NCBI RefSeq assembly: GCF_014302995.1
Contig: NZ_CP060295.1
Location: forward strand, 1 to 64,000
DNA length: 64,000 bases
DNA from: Variovorax sp. PAMC26660
GTDB taxonomy: Bacteria; Pseudomonadota; Gammaproteobacteria; Burkholderiales; Burkholderiaceae_C
Direction of reading: 5' to 3'
Shown piece by piece: positions 13,478-23,160 of the stretch. The position numbers and the translations under genes are program-made. Position 1 is the stretch's first letter; every line of letters starts with the position of its first letter. The notes below the pieces were generated by a model. That model saw nothing but the letters and a program-made list of their open reading frames with translations, searched no databases and was not told the DNA's origin.

Positions 13478-13562
13478 TGGTGCGGTCGGCGAGACTCGAA
13501 CTCGCACAGCTTTCGCCACTACCCCCTCAAGATAGCGTGTCTACCAATTTCACCACGACCGC
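13478..13562 (-). tRNA. tRNA-Leu (anticodon GAG)
   Basis: An 85-nt class II tRNA. The acceptor arms GCGGTCG and CGACCGC pair perfectly, the discriminator is A, and CCA is encoded (13478-13480). The anticodon stem CTATC/GGTAG encloses the loop TTGAGGG with anticodon GAG, which reads CUC and CUU leucine codons. A long variable arm follows, and the T arm is GCGAG-TTCGAGT-CTCGC. Its place between secG and nuoA is common in proteobacteria. Confidence 0.96.
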
Positions 13563-13680
13563 GGTTTTTCTGTTCAGATGGCATGAGGTACCGGTTAAGG
13601 CATTTGGCTTTCTGAACAGCTTTAGAGTTTACCCTGAAATGAAGCCGTTTCTGATTGGCGGCTGCACGAAAACTCTTTGA

Positions 13681-14082
13681 TTATTTGTTGGGAATCTGAC
13701 CCGCACCCGAAACTGGGGCTGCAGGAGCCGAAGCAGAGCCTGCTGGAGCCGCTGCACCGGGAATTTCACCAGCCGCGCCAGGAGCCGGCGCAGCAGGCGC
13801 ACCCACAGCGGCACGCTCGAGAAGACTGCCGCCACCTGCAGGCCGTGCATGGCTGAAATACGCCAGCAACAACGTGCACGTGAAGAACACAGCCGCAAGC
13901 ACAGCCGTGGTGCGCGAAAGGAAGTTCGCACTGCCGCTGGCACCGAACAAGCTACCAGCACTGCCGCTGCCGAAGGCTGCGCCCATGTCGGCACCCTTGC
14001 CGTGCTGGATCAGGATCAGGCCGATCATTGCCAGGGCCGTCAGCATTTGCACGCCGACCAGAAGGTTGAGGACCACGTTCAT
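13681..14082 (-). CDS. secG: Protein translocase subunit SecG
   Basis: A 133-residue protein with two membrane helices, MNVVLNLLVGVQMLTALAMIGLIL near the start and a second at about residues 57-75. Between them is the conserved QHGKGADMGAAFGSGSAGSLFGASGSANFLSR loop. SecG assists SecYE and SecA in protein export. The C-terminal 55 residues are a proline- and alanine-rich tail (APAAPAPGAAGE and similar) typical of Comamonadaceae. It sits between tpiA (39 nt upstream) and tRNA-Leu. Confidence 0.94.
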   Translation of the reverse strand: MNVVLNLLVGVQMLTALAMIGLILIQHGKGADMGAAFGSGSAGSLFGASGSANFLSRTTAVLAAVFFTCTLLLAYFSHARPAGGGSLLERAAVGAPAAPAPGAAGEIPGAAAPAGSASAPAAPVSGAGQIPNK

Positions 14083-14121
14083 TCGTTCTTACTCCTAATT
14101 GATAGCAACCGCTGCCCGCAT

Positions 14122-14886
14122 TCAGCGCGCAGCGGCAGAAATGATCTGCAGAAAGTCAGGGGCCTTGAGCGACGCGCCACCAATGAGGCCACCATCGATG
14201 TCGGCCTGCGCAAGCAGTTCCGCAGCGTTGGCCGCGTTCATGCTGCCGCCATAAAGAATGCTGATGCCAGCCGCATGCTCGCTCGCGGCATGGTGCAGTT
14301 GGGCGCGCAACACGGCATGCACCGCCTGCGCCTGCTCCGGCGAAGCCGTCTTGCCCGTGCCGATGGCCCAGACCGGCTCGTAGGCCACGACGATTTCGCT
14401 GATGCAATGGCCATTCACATGGATCACCGCTGCCAGTTGCCGCTTGACGACCTCTTCGGTCTGCCCTGCTTCGCGCTGCGCCAGCGTCTCGCCGACACAG
14501 ACGATGGGCGTGATGCCATTCGCCAGCGCAGCAGCCGCCTTCGCAGCCACCACTTCGTCGGTTTCGCCGTGGTACTGCCGACGCTCGGAATGCCCGACGA
14601 TGGCATAGCGCACGCCAAAATCCCTCAGCATCGCCGCCGACTGCTCGCCGGTGAATGCACCTTGCGGATGCGCCGAGATGTCCTGCGCACCGAGTGCCAG
14701 TGCCGTCGAACCCGCCAGCAGCGATTGCAGCTGGGCAAAGTACGGCGCAGGCGCACACAGTGCGACATCGCAAGCGGCCGGGCTTGCAGCCAGGCCTTGC
14801 TGCAATGCCTTCACCAGCGCCTCGTTGGCAGCCAGGCTGCCATTCATCTTCCAGTTGCCGGCGATCAGTTTCTTCTTGGTTGTCAT
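14122..14886 (-). CDS. tpiA: Triosephosphate isomerase
   Basis: A 254-residue TIM-barrel enzyme that interconverts dihydroxyacetone phosphate and glyceraldehyde 3-phosphate. The catalytic residues are visible: Lys in AGNWKMNG, His in VGHSERRQY and Glu in [16 protein letters not shown]; the phosphate-binding [12 protein letters not shown] is also present. The gene lies 13 nt after the quinone oxidoreductase stop and 39 nt before secG, so the three are probably cotranscribed. Confidence 0.96.
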   Translation of the reverse strand: MTTKKKLIAGNWKMNGSLAANEALVKALQQGLAASPAACDVALCAPAPYFAQLQSLLAGSTALALGAQDISAHPQGAFTGEQSAAMLRDFGVRYAIVGHSERRQYHGETDEVVAAKAAAALANGITPIVCVGETLAQREAGQTEEVVKRQLAAVIHVNGHCISEIVVAYEPVWAIGTGKTASPEQAQAVHAVLRAQLHHAASEHAAGISILYGGSMNAANAAELLAQADIDGGLIGGASLKAPDFLQIISAAAR

Positions 14887-14899
14887 CGCGTTTTTCTTG

Positions 14900-15898
14900 T
14901 CACCATGTCAGCACGATCTTGCCGATATGCTGGTTCGATTCCATCAGCGCGTGAGCCTGGGCCGCGCCACTGGGTTCACCCGCTGCCGCAAAAGTGCTGT
15001 GAATCACAGGCTTGATGGCACCGCTTTCCAGCAGCGGCCACACCTTCTCGCGCAGTGCCTTGGCAATGGCGCCCTTGAACGCCACCGGCCGCGGCCGCAA
15101 CGTCGAGCCAGTGATGGTGAGGCGCCTGCGCAGCACAAGGCCCGCATTGATCTGCGCCTTCACCCCGCCCTGCACTGCAATGATCACAAGCCGGCCGTCT
15201 TCGGCCAGGCATTCGATCTCGCGCGCCACGTACTCGCCCGCAACCATGTCGAGGATCACGTCCACGCCCTTGCCACCGGTGAGCTTCTTCGCCTCTTCGG
15301 CGAAGTCGCTCGTGCGGTAGTTGATGGCATGGTCGGCACCGAGCTTCTTGCAGGCCTCGCACTTGTCGTCGCTGCCGGCCGTGACGATCACCGTCACGCC
15401 CAGCGCCTTGGCAATCTGGATGGCAGTGACGCCGATGCCGCTCGAGCCACCCTGGATCAGCAGCGTCTCGCCCTTTTGCAGGCGGCCACGTTCGAACACA
15501 TTGCTCCAGACAGTGAAGAAGGTCTCGGGCAGCGAAGCCGCCTCGATGTCGCTCCAGCCCTTGGGCACCGGCAGGCATTGCGCCACAGGCGCCACGCACA
15601 GCTCGGCATAGCCCCCACCCGCAATCAGCGCGCAGACGCGGTCACCGACCTTGAAGCCCGCCTCGGCCAATGCCGCAGCATCGCCCGACACGATCTCGCC
15701 AGCCACTTCGAGGCCCGGCAGATCGGATGCGCCGGGCGGCACCGGATAGTTGCCCATCCGCTGCAGCACGTCGGGACGATTGACGCCACTCGCCGCAACG
15801 CGGATCAGCAGTTCGCCCGCACCCGCCATCGGGTCGGGACGATCGGCCACGCGCAGCACCTCAGGGGCGCCGAACGAAGTGATTTCAATGGCTTTCAT
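14900..15898 (-). CDS. NAD(P)H quinone oxidoreductase, PIG3/Qor type
   Basis: A 332-residue zinc-independent medium-chain dehydrogenase/reductase. It begins [17 protein letters not shown] and shows [32 protein letters not shown], typical of the TP53I3 (PIG3) branch, and the NADPH-binding [18 protein letters not shown] motif near residue 150. No catalytic zinc cysteine is seen. Family members reduce quinones one electron at a time or act on reactive aldehydes; the substrate here is unknown. It lies between pnp and tpiA on the same strand. Confidence 0.88.
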   Translation of the reverse strand: MKAIEITSFGAPEVLRVADRPDPMAGAGELLIRVAASGVNRPDVLQRMGNYPVPPGASDLPGLEVAGEIVSGDAAALAEAGFKVGDRVCALIAGGGYAELCVAPVAQCLPVPKGWSDIEAASLPETFFTVWSNVFERGRLQKGETLLIQGGSSGIGVTAIQIAKALGVTVIVTAGSDDKCEACKKLGADHAINYRTSDFAEEAKKLTGGKGVDVILDMVAGEYVAREIECLAEDGRLVIIAVQGGVKAQINAGLVLRRRLTITGSTLRPRPVAFKGAIAKALREKVWPLLESGAIKPVIHSTFAAAGEPSGAAQAHALMESNQHIGKIVLTW

Positions 15899-15957
15899 GG
15901 TCTTTCGGCCTCCAACGCCCGCATGTGGGGCGAAGCTAGCTGTTCAAAAGATAGCAA

Positions 15958-15976
15958 CGGCAGGGGAAACCTGCCG
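15958..15976 (-). terminator. Possible terminator after pnp
   Basis: On the minus strand a perfect 7-bp stem, CGGCAGG with CCTGCCG and a 5-nt loop, follows the pnp stop by about 12 nt. The downstream sequence (TTGCTATCTTTTG) is only partly U-rich, so termination may be inefficient and the quinone reductase may be partly cotranscribed with pnp. Confidence 0.4.
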
Positions 15977-15987
15977 CTGCGCCCTTC

Positions 15988-18318
15988 TTACTCCTGAGGC
16001 TCGCGCGGTGCTTGCGATTGCTGCTCGCCGGCCGGAGCCTGCGATTGCTGGTCGTTGCGCGGCTGTTGCTGCTGGTCGTTGAAGCGCGGTGCGCGCTCGC
16101 CACGATCACCACCACGGTCGCCGCCGCGATCGCCACGGTCCGAACGCTCACGGCGCTCGCCACCACGGTCGCCGCGATCGCCACGGTCTTCACGCGGCGG
16201 ACGCTCGCTGAATTCCATGCCGGCCGGACGCTCGGTCAGGGCCTTCATGGACAGCTTGACGCGGCCCTTTTCGTCGGTCTCGAGAACCTTGACCTTCACG
16301 ATCTGGCCTTCGCTCAGATAGTCGGTCACCTTCTCGACGCGTTCGTGCGCGATCTGGCTGATGTGCAGCAGGCCGTCCTTGCCGGGCAGCAGGTTGATGA
16401 GCGCGCCGAAGTCCAGGATCTTGGTGACCGGGCCTTCGTAGACCTTGCCGATTTCGACTTCGGCCGTGATCTGCTCGATGCGACGCTTGGCGAACTCGGC
16501 CTTTTCAGGATCGGTCGAAGCGATGGTGATGGTGCCGTCTTCGTCGATGTTGATCGTCGTGCCGGTTTCTTCCTGCAGGCCACGAATGACCGAGCCGCCC
16601 TTGCCGATCACGTCGCGGATCTTCTCGGGGTTGATCTTCAGCGTGGTCAGGCGCGGTGCGAAGCTGGAGACTTCGGCCTTGGCCTCGCCCATGGCTTCCT
16701 GCATCTTGCCCAGGATGTGCATGCGCGCTTCCTTGGCCTGTGCCAATGCGACCTGCATGATTTCCTTGGTGATGCCCTGGATCTTGATGTCCATCTGCAG
16801 CGCGGTGATGCCGTTGGTGGTGCCCGCAACCTTGAAGTCCATATCGCCCAGGTGATCTTCGTCGCCCAGGATGTCGGTCAGCACGGCGAAGCGGTTGTCT
16901 TCCTTGATCAGGCCCATGGCGATGCCGGCCACGTGCGCCTTCATCGGCACACCGGCGTCCATCATCGAGAGGCAGCCGCCGCAGACCGAAGCCATCGACG
17001 AAGAGCCGTTCGACTCGGTGATTTCCGAGACCACGCGCACGGTGTACGGGAATTCTTCCTTGGTCGGCAGCACGGCGACGAGCGCGCGCTTGGCCAGGCG
17101 GCCGTGGCCGATTTCGCGGCGCTTGGTCGAGCCCATGCGGCCCACTTCGCCGGTGGCAAAGGGAGGCATGTTGTAGTGGAACAGGAAGCGGTCTTCGTAT
17201 TCGCCGGCCAGCGCGTCGATGCGCTGTGCGTCGCGTTCGGTGCCGAGCGTGGTGATGACCAGCGCCTGCGTTTCACCGCGCGTGAACAGGGCTGAGCCGT
17301 GGGTACGGGGCAGCACCGAGTTGCGGATCTCGATGGGGCGCACGGTGCGCGTGTCGCGGCCGTCGATGCGGGGCTCGCCCGACAGGATCTGGCTGCGCAC
17401 GATCTTCGATTCGATGGAGAACAGCAGGTCGTTGACCTTGCCTGCGTCGAACGGTTCGCCGCTTTCCTTCAGCGCGCTCATCACGCTGGCATTGGCTTCG
17501 CGCAGGGCTTGCGTGCGGGCTTGCTTGCTGCGGATTTGATAGACAGCGCGCAGCTTTTCTTCGGCCAGGCCCTTGACCTTGGCAACGAAGGCTTCGTCTT
17601 CAGCAGGTGCCTGCCAGTCCCACACGGGCTTGCCGGCGTCGCGCACGAGGTCATGGATCGCGTTGATCGCGATGGCGGCCTGTTCGTGGCCGAACACCAC
17701 GCCGCCGAGCATGATTTCTTCGCTCAGTTGCTGGGCTTCGGACTCGACCATCAGCACAGCAGCTTGCGTGCCAGCGACGACGAGGTCCATCTGCGAATCC
17801 TTGCGGGCCGTCTGGCCCGGATTCAGCACGTACTGGCCGTTGATGTAGCCCACGCGGGCGGCACCGATCGGACCGCTGAACGGGATGCCGGAGATCGACA
17901 GAGCGGCGCTCACGCCGATCATGGCGGCGATGTCGGCGTCGACTTCAGGGTTGAGCGACACGGTGTGGATGACCACGTGCACTTCGTTCAGGAAGCCTTC
18001 GGGGAACAGCGGGCGGATCGGACGGTCGATCAGGCGGCTGGTCAGCGTTTCGTGTTCGCTGGGCTTGGCTTCGCGCTTGAAGAAGCTGCCGGGAATCTTG
18101 CCTGCGGCGTAGGTCTTCTCGATGTAGTCGACGGTCAGCGGGAAGAAGTCCTGGCCCGGCTTGGCCGACTTGGAGGCGACCACGGTCGCCAGGATCACGG
18201 TGCCGTCGATGTTGACCAGCACAGCGCCATTGGCCTGGCGCGCAACTTCGCCCGTTTCCATGACGACAGTCTTGTCGCCCCATTGGAAGGACTTGGTGAC
18301 TTTGTTGAAGAGGCTCAT
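15988..18318 (-). CDS. pnp: Polyribonucleotide nucleotidyltransferase (PNPase)
   Basis: A 776-residue phosphorolytic 3'-5' exoribonuclease, part of RNA decay. Two RNase PH domains are seen: the first to about residue 230, the second from about 325 with [15 protein letters not shown] and the catalytic region [23 protein letters not shown] domain ([20 protein letters not shown]) and an S1 domain ([31 protein letters not shown]) follow. Beyond about residue 700 is a tail of RGD/RGG-type repeats and glutamine-rich sequence, longer than in E. coli PNPase (711 residues) and probably RNA-binding or protein-binding. It lies downstream of rpsO as in most proteobacteria. Confidence 0.97.
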   Translation of the reverse strand: MSLFNKVTKSFQWGDKTVVMETGEVARQANGAVLVNIDGTVILATVVASKSAKPGQDFFPLTVDYIEKTYAAGKIPGSFFKREAKPSEHETLTSRLIDRPIRPLFPEGFLNEVHVVIHTVSLNPEVDADIAAMIGVSAALSISGIPFSGPIGAARVGYINGQYVLNPGQTARKDSQMDLVVAGTQAAVLMVESEAQQLSEEIMLGGVVFGHEQAAIAINAIHDLVRDAGKPVWDWQAPAEDEAFVAKVKGLAEEKLRAVYQIRSKQARTQALREANASVMSALKESGEPFDAGKVNDLLFSIESKIVRSQILSGEPRIDGRDTRTVRPIEIRNSVLPRTHGSALFTRGETQALVITTLGTERDAQRIDALAGEYEDRFLFHYNMPPFATGEVGRMGSTKRREIGHGRLAKRALVAVLPTKEEFPYTVRVVSEITESNGSSSMASVCGGCLSMMDAGVPMKAHVAGIAMGLIKEDNRFAVLTDILGDEDHLGDMDFKVAGTTNGITALQMDIKIQGITKEIMQVALAQAKEARMHILGKMQEAMGEAKAEVSSFAPRLTTLKINPEKIRDVIGKGGSVIRGLQEETGTTINIDEDGTITIASTDPEKAEFAKRRIEQITAEVEIGKVYEGPVTKILDFGALINLLPGKDGLLHISQIAHERVEKVTDYLSEGQIVKVKVLETDEKGRVKLSMKALTERPAGMEFSERPPREDRGDRGDRGGERRERSDRGDRGGDRGGDRGERAPRFNDQQQQPRNDQQSQAPAGEQQSQAPREPQE

Positions 18319-18388
18319 ATTTGCTCCTGTTTTAGTAGCGGATCACACAGGACCCGCAAGGGACGGAGGCTGTCTCAGAACACGATGC

Positions 18389-18438
18389 CATTCCAGCGAA
18401 GCTCGGGACGAACTTCATTGGAATGACACAGCTTCGCT
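18389..18438 (-). promoter_or_regulatory. Structured pnp leader with two interleaved inverted repeats
   Basis: The 206-nt stretch between rpsO and pnp has two interleaved inverted repeats. CATTCCA (18389-18395) pairs with TGGAATG (18419-18425), and AGCGAAGCT (18395-18403) pairs with AGCTTCGCT (18430-18438). They cannot both form as simple nested stems, so they are alternatives or a pseudoknot. In E. coli the pnp leader has a stem cut by RNase III for autoregulation; a similar role here is an inference. Confidence 0.35.
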
Positions 18439-18471
18439 CTGTTTTGGCACTCCGAAAGTGGATCGCGAAGT

Positions 18472-18511
18472 AAAAAACGCCTGAGCTAGCGGACTAACCC
18501 AGGCGTTTTTT
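18472..18511 (-). terminator. rpsO: Rho-independent terminator after rpsO
   Basis: A perfect 12-bp stem, AAAAAACGCCTG (18472-18483) with CAGGCGTTTTTT (18500-18511), and a 16-nt loop. It lies just after the rpsO stop; the sequence is symmetric, so it could act on both strands. It probably attenuates rpsO-to-pnp read-through. Confidence 0.8.
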
Positions 18512-18524
18512 CATGCGATTCGAT

Positions 18525-18791
18525 TTACTTGCGCAGACCCAGCTTGGCGATCAGCGCGGTGTAACGCTCGGCGTTCTTGGACTTGAGGTAGTCGAGAAGC
18601 TTGCGACGGCGGCTCACCATGCGCAACAGGCCGCGACGACCGTGGTGGTCCTTGGCGTGCGTCTTGAAGTGGGGGGTGAGTTCGTTGATGCGGGCGGTCA
18701 GCAGTGCGACTTGCACTTCTGGGCTGCCGGTGTCATTGGCTGCACGGGCGTTGTCTTTGACGACTTCGGCCTTGATGGAGGCTGCGATCAT
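18525..18791 (-). CDS. rpsO: 30S ribosomal protein S15
   Basis: An 88-residue ribosomal protein of exact family length. The 16S-rRNA-binding core is visible: [52 protein letters not shown]15 binds the central domain of 16S rRNA. A TATAAT hexamer on the minus strand at 18881-18886, about 90 nt upstream, may be the -10 element; no good -35 is seen at normal spacing. pnp follows beyond a strong terminator. Confidence 0.97.
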   Translation of the reverse strand: MIAASIKAEVVKDNARAANDTGSPEVQVALLTARINELTPHFKTHAKDHHGRRGLLRMVSRRRKLLDYLKSKNAERYTALIAKLGLRK

Positions 18792-18989
18792 GTTGAATTT
18801 TCCTTGTTCCGGGATGTTTGACTTGCGGTGAGCACTGGAACTGCCCTCACCGTGCGCCTTGCGGCATGCAAAGCCTCGGGATTATAGCCTGCACGAGGCT
18901 CGCCCCAGGCTACGCGCACTTCGTGTCGCGTCCCCTACCCCCTACCGGAGGCAACACCGGCGGCTCGGCAAAGCCGGTTCCGCGGTATT

Positions 18990-19913
18990 TCACGAAGGGG
19001 CCACGACTTCATCGGGCCGTGTGCCGGCCCTTCCGCCGAGGGACGCCAACCCCACGGCGCCCAGCACACAGGCAGCCCCGCCGATCTGAGCCAGACTGAT
19101 ACTTTCCCCCAACCAGAGAGCCGCCAGTATCAGCGCAGAAACCGGCAGGAGCGCCGTGAAGAGCGCCGCCTCCGCCCCCTTCAACCGGGCCGATCCTGCA
19201 AACCAGAGGACGAAACCCAGCACCGTCGGCACCAGCGCGTAGTAGGCAACGCCGATCAGGGCATCGCTCGGCAAGGGGTGTTCCCAAGCTTTCTCGAACA
19301 GCGCCGGCACCAGCGAGAGCAGCAGTCCGAAGGTCGTCATCAATGTCGACAGCGCCAGCGGACGAACTGGCACCCGCAGGCGCTTGTTGAGCAGGATGAA
19401 CATCGCCTCGCAGACGACCGCGCCAAGCACCAGCAGGTTGCCGACCATTGCGGCGGGGGATTTTGAGTCCCCTGCGGAGCCCTCCCCCGGCCAACTGATC
19501 GCCAGCACCCCCACCGTCGCCAGCGCGATGCTCCCCATCAGATAACGCCCCGGCCGCTCCCGCAAGGCCAGCACAGCCACCAACGCCGCGACGGCTGGCA
19601 GCGTCCCGGCCACCACGCCCGCGCTTGCAGCCGGCGCCCAGCGCACGCCCAGGATCAGCAGCACCGTGTAGCCGACGCTGCCCAGCCCTGCCTGGCACAA
19701 GAGCAGCACGAGGTCGCGCCGGTCAGGGCGAGGCCATGAAGTACGGGTCAACCGCAGCAACAGAAGAAACACCGGCAGCGCCATCGCAAAGCGCAGCGCG
19801 GTCGCGGTGAACGGCGGCAGGCCGCCCGCGATGATCTTGCTGGCGACCACGGTGCTGCCCACCGTGACCATCGCCAGGGCGCACAGCACCATTCCCTTGA
19901 GTCGTTCCGACAT
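18990..19913 (-). CDS. EamA/DMT family transporter
   Basis: A 307-residue membrane protein with about ten helices arranged as two EamA repeats. The second repeat contains EAALFTALLPVSALILAALWLGESISLAQIGGAACVLGAVGLA. Family members export amino acids or other small metabolites, but the substrate cannot be read from the sequence. The start MSERLKGMVLCALAMV is at 19913. It may be expressed with the aminotransferase upstream (85 nt apart). Confidence 0.85.
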   Translation of the reverse strand: MSERLKGMVLCALAMVTVGSTVVASKIIAGGLPPFTATALRFAMALPVFLLLLRLTRTSWPRPDRRDLVLLLCQAGLGSVGYTVLLILGVRWAPAASAGVVAGTLPAVAALVAVLALRERPGRYLMGSIALATVGVLAISWPGEGSAGDSKSPAAMVGNLLVLGAVVCEAMFILLNKRLRVPVRPLALSTLMTTFGLLLSLVPALFEKAWEHPLPSDALIGVAYYALVPTVLGFVLWFAGSARLKGAEAALFTALLPVSALILAALWLGESISLAQIGGAACVLGAVGLASLGGRAGTRPDEVVAPS

Positions 19914-19998
19914 GCATGACCTTTCGCTTTCGATGAAAGGTCGAGCTTCGCGGGCCGCTCGCGCCGCGTATTGAACGAAATTGCAGCAGACGACCGGA

Positions 19999-21168
19999 TC
20001 AGGCCTTGCGCGACTGCTCCGCCAGCCAGTTGCGCAGGCGCTCCACGCCCTTCACCAGCCGCCGCGGATCTTTCGAGGCAAAGCACCAGCGCAGCCAGCC
20101 CTGCGCTTCGGGCGCAAAGGCATTGCCCGGCGCGAGGCCCAGGCCCGCCTCGACCACCAGCCGCTTGGCGACGTCGAACGAGTCGTCGAAGCCTTCGAGC
20201 CGGAAGAAGGCGTACATGCCGCCCTTGGCCGATGCCACCTGCACACCCGGCACGGCCGCCAGCAGCGGCACCAGCGTGTCGCGGCACAGCTTCAGGTGCG
20301 CCACCACGCGCGGCGTGATCTCGCTGGTGTGTTCGATGGCGGCGATGGCGGCCCGCTGCGTGAACACGCTGGCGCACGAGGTGTTGAACTCGATCAGCTT
20401 GCCGATGCCCTCCACCATCGCGGGCGGCAGCACCAGCCAGCCGAGGCGCCAGCCGGTCATGAGAAAACTCTTCGAGAAACTGTGCGTGACGACGAGGCGG
20501 TCGTCGGGCTTCGAGATGTCGAGGAAGCTCGGCGCGCAGCCGTTCGGCGTCGGCTCGAAGTAGAGGCGCTCGTACACCTCGTCGGCCAGGATCCAGGTGC
20601 CGGTCTGGCGGCAATGGTCGAGCACGGCCTGCTGCTCGTCGCGCGTCATGGTCCATCCCGTGGGGTTGTTGGGCGCGTTGACGATCAGCAGCTTGGTCTT
20701 CGGCGTGACCGCGGCGCGCAGCGCGGGCAGGTCTAGCGTCCACTGCCCCGCCACCGGCACCAGCGGCACGGTGCGCACATGCGCGCCCATGATCGCGGGC
20801 TGCGCCGTGAGGTTGGGCCACACCGGCGTGACCGCCACCACGTCATCGCCCGCATCGACCAGTGCCTGCACCGCCAGCATCAGCGCACTCACGCCGCCCG
20901 AAGTAACGGCGATGCGCGAGGCATCGACAGCGGGATGCAGCGCGCTGGTGTAGCGCGCGATCGCCTGGCGCAGCTCGGGCAGGCCGAGGTTGTGCGCGTA
21001 GAAGGTTTCGCCGCGCTGCAGCGACTCGATGGCCGCCTGGCGAATCACCTCGGGCGTGACCTCGTCGCTTTCGCCGAACCAGAAGGCCAGCACGTCGTCG
21101 CGGCCCATGCCGGCATTGGCGACTTCGCGGATCTTCGATGCTTCGAGGTTGTGGATGGCTTCACGCAT
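19999..21168 (-). CDS. Pyridoxal-phosphate aminotransferase, class I/II
   Basis: A 389-residue fold-type I aminotransferase. The PLP lysine is in THSFSKSFLMTGWRLGWL, the Asn/Asp/Tyr cofactor contacts are in NAPNNPTGWTM and ILADEVYERLYFEP, and the substrate arginine is near the C-terminus (GWLRWCFASKDPRRL). It resembles aspartate/aromatic-type aminotransferases of the subgroup Ia/Ib; the amino acid substrate is not determined. It lies 24 nt downstream of an amino-acid-type binding protein gene, which hints at amino acid metabolism. Confidence 0.87.
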   Translation of the reverse strand: MREAIHNLEASKIREVANAGMGRDDVLAFWFGESDEVTPEVIRQAAIESLQRGETFYAHNLGLPELRQAIARYTSALHPAVDASRIAVTSGGVSALMLAVQALVDAGDDVVAVTPVWPNLTAQPAIMGAHVRTVPLVPVAGQWTLDLPALRAAVTPKTKLLIVNAPNNPTGWTMTRDEQQAVLDHCRQTGTWILADEVYERLYFEPTPNGCAPSFLDISKPDDRLVVTHSFSKSFLMTGWRLGWLVLPPAMVEGIGKLIEFNTSCASVFTQRAAIAAIEHTSEITPRVVAHLKLCRDTLVPLLAAVPGVQVASAKGGMYAFFRLEGFDDSFDVAKRLVVEAGLGLAPGNAFAPEAQGWLRWCFASKDPRRLVKGVERLRNWLAEQSRKA

Positions 21169-21192
21169 GTCTTGGGGTCCTGTTCTTCATCA

Positions 21193-22476
21193 TCAAGGTC
21201 TCTTCATCTTGCACGAGGTGGGCAGCTCGGCACGCTCGGGGGCGATGGTCTTGATCACGCGAAAGCCGTAGCCCGAGCCTTCGACATCGAACTGCACGCC
21301 GGGCTTGCCTTGCCTGTCCATCACGCCGACCACCAACTGCTGCTGGAACTGATGGTCCGTCGCGCGCATGCGGCCACGCTGGCCGTACAGGCTGACGTCG
21401 GCCTGCTCCAGCGCTCGCGCCACCGCCACGGCATCGACACTGCCCGCGCGTTCGACGGCCTGCACCAGAGACTCGATCAGCAATTGCAGCCGCATGTGCA
21501 CGTAGTCGTCGGCCGGCCTCGGAAAGCGCGTGCGGAACGCGCGGTAGAAGGTTTCCGACTGCGAGGTCTGCACATTGGGCAGCCAGTCGGCCACCGCGAC
21601 CACGCGGCCGATGCCCGCATCGCCAATGGCCGCCGGCGCGCCGAGCGCGTTGCCATAGAAGGTATAGAAGCTGCCGTTGAAACCCGCTTCGCGCGCGGCC
21701 TTCACGAGCAGCGTGAGGTCGTTGCCCCAGTTGCCGGTGATCACAGCCTGCGCGCCGCTCGCGATGATCTTCGTGGCGTAGGGCGCGAAGTCTTTCACCT
21801 TACCCATCGGATGCAGTTCGTCGCCGACGATCTCCACGTCGGGCCGTTGCACGCCGAGTTGCCGGCGCGATTCGCGCAGCACCGCCTGGCCGAAGCTGTA
21901 GTCCTGCCCGATCAGGTAGACGCGCTTGAGCGCTGTGTCGTCCTTCACCGCGCTCATCAGCGCGGCCACGCGCATGTCGGCATGCGCATCGAAGCGGAAA
22001 TGCCAGAAGCTGCAGCGCTCGTTGGTAAGCGCAGGATCGACCGCCGCGTAGTTCAGGAAGATCACGCGCCGCGCGGGGTCGCGCTCGTTGTTCTTGTCGA
22101 TGGCGTCGACCAACGCCGAGGCCGTGGCCGACGAGTTGCCCTGCAGCACGATGCGCGCACCGTCGTCCATTGCTGCGCGCAGCGCGGAAAGCGCTTCTTC
22201 GTTCTGTCCCTTGCTGTCGTAGCGGTCGAGCTGCAGCGGTCGCGCGCCGCCGGGCAACTTGACGCCGCCGCGCGCGTTCACGCGCTCCACCGCCCACAGC
22301 AGATTGCGGAACACCGCCTCGCCCGTGTTGGCAAACGGGCCGCTCATGCTTTCGATCAACGCAAGGCGAATGGGCGCCGGTTGCGGTGCCTGCGCAAGCG
22401 CCGCGAAGGGCCTCGCGCATAGCGCCAGCGCCGCGAATTTCAAGGCCTGGCGACGCCAAATAAAGGGGGAATTCAT
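21193..22476 (-). CDS. ABC transporter substrate-binding protein, branched-chain amino acid type
   Basis: A 427-residue periplasmic binding protein of the Leu/Ile/Val-binding fold (Peripla_BP_6). The N-terminus MNSPFIWRRQALKFAALALC has a twin-arginine followed by a hydrophobic stretch and an AQA cleavage site, so Tat export is likely. Mature sequence begins APIRLALIESMSGPFANTGEAVFRN, typical of the family. No permease or ATPase gene is adjacent, so it may serve a distant transporter or act as a sensor. The ATG at 22476 was chosen because the 16-residue upstream extension lacks homolog-like sequence. Confidence 0.85.
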   Translation of the reverse strand: MNSPFIWRRQALKFAALALCARPFAALAQAPQPAPIRLALIESMSGPFANTGEAVFRNLLWAVERVNARGGVKLPGGARPLQLDRYDSKGQNEEALSALRAAMDDGARIVLQGNSSATASALVDAIDKNNERDPARRVIFLNYAAVDPALTNERCSFWHFRFDAHADMRVAALMSAVKDDTALKRVYLIGQDYSFGQAVLRESRRQLGVQRPDVEIVGDELHPMGKVKDFAPYATKIIASGAQAVITGNWGNDLTLLVKAAREAGFNGSFYTFYGNALGAPAAIGDAGIGRVVAVADWLPNVQTSQSETFYRAFRTRFPRPADDYVHMRLQLLIESLVQAVERAGSVDAVAVARALEQADVSLYGQRGRMRATDHQFQQQLVVGVMDRQGKPGVQFDVEGSGYGFRVIKTIAPERAELPTSCKMKRP

Positions 22477-22600
22477 TGTCTTGAAACGCTTGCCGATGCG
22501 CCTAGATGAGGTGTCAAGCGGCACTCAGGATTGAATGGCCGCGCAGTGTAAGGGACACACATTCCTTGTCCCCATTGTGTTCATCCAGGAGCTTTTCATC

Positions 22601-22972
22601 ATGTTCTTCGCACCCACGCTTCGCACCGCCCGCTTCACTCCCCGCACGCACGACCACGCCTTCGAGCGCTTCGTGAACGACGCCTTCGCCGGTGCCCGCC
22701 GCTCCCCGCTCGTGGAGCAGGACGACAAGAGCTGGACCCTCTCGCTCGACGTGCCGGGCCTCTCGCGCGAAGACCTGTCGATCAGCATCGAAGGCACCGT
22801 GGTGCGCATCGACAGCAAGGCCGAAGCCAAGCGCCAGTTCAAGGCGGCCTACGAGCTGCCGCAGGACATCGACGTGGCCACGAGCACCGCAAAACTCGAG
22901 AACGGCGTACTCACGCTGAAGCTCGGAAAGCTGGTGCAGGCAAGCCAAGCTTCGCAGTTGCAAATTGACTAA
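22601..22972 (+). CDS. Small heat shock protein, Hsp20/alpha-crystallin family
   Basis: A 123-residue protein. The alpha-crystallin domain runs from about residue 35 to 115: WTLSLDVPGLSREDLSISIEGTVVRIDSK, then YELPQDIDVATSTAKLENGVLTLKLGK. Such proteins hold unfolding proteins during stress. The start ATG at 22601 has AGGAG 9 nt upstream (22587-22591). No CIRCE or ROSE-type hairpin was recognised in the 124-nt divergent gap to the binding protein gene. A hairpin terminator follows at 23058. Confidence 0.88.
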   Translation: MFFAPTLRTARFTPRTHDHAFERFVNDAFAGARRSPLVEQDDKSWTLSLDVPGLSREDLSISIEGTVVRIDSKAEAKRQFKAAYELPQDIDVATSTAKLENGVLTLKLGKLVQASQASQLQID

Positions 22973-23057
22973 CTTTGCGGATGCCCACAAGAGGAAAATG
23001 TTAGTAGCAGCTTGTTTTTGACTTTAAACAAGCACCCTATTCACAATAGCGCTGAAC

Positions 23058-23084
23058 AACGTCACATGATGTGACGTTTTCTTA
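23058..23084 (+). terminator. Terminator-like palindrome after the Hsp20 gene
   Basis: AACGTCACAT (23058-23067) and ATGTGACGTT (23069-23078) form a perfect 10-nt inverted repeat around a single G, followed by TTCTTAG. As RNA it makes an 8-bp stem with a 5-nt loop and a short U-rich tail. It could also be a regulator-binding palindrome for the hydrolase gene downstream. Confidence 0.5.
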
Positions 23085-23160
23085 GTACTTTCTTCTTCGT
23101 GGGCGTCTCATCAACGCATCGAGTCCCGACGGTGCGGATCGGGTGCCCTCCAAAGGCACC

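Noticed and set aside
13570..13619. CTGTTCAG/CTGAACAG dyad upstream of tRNA-Leu as a secG terminator
   Set aside because: On the minus strand the dyad is followed by A rather than U residues, so it is unlikely to terminate secG transcripts.
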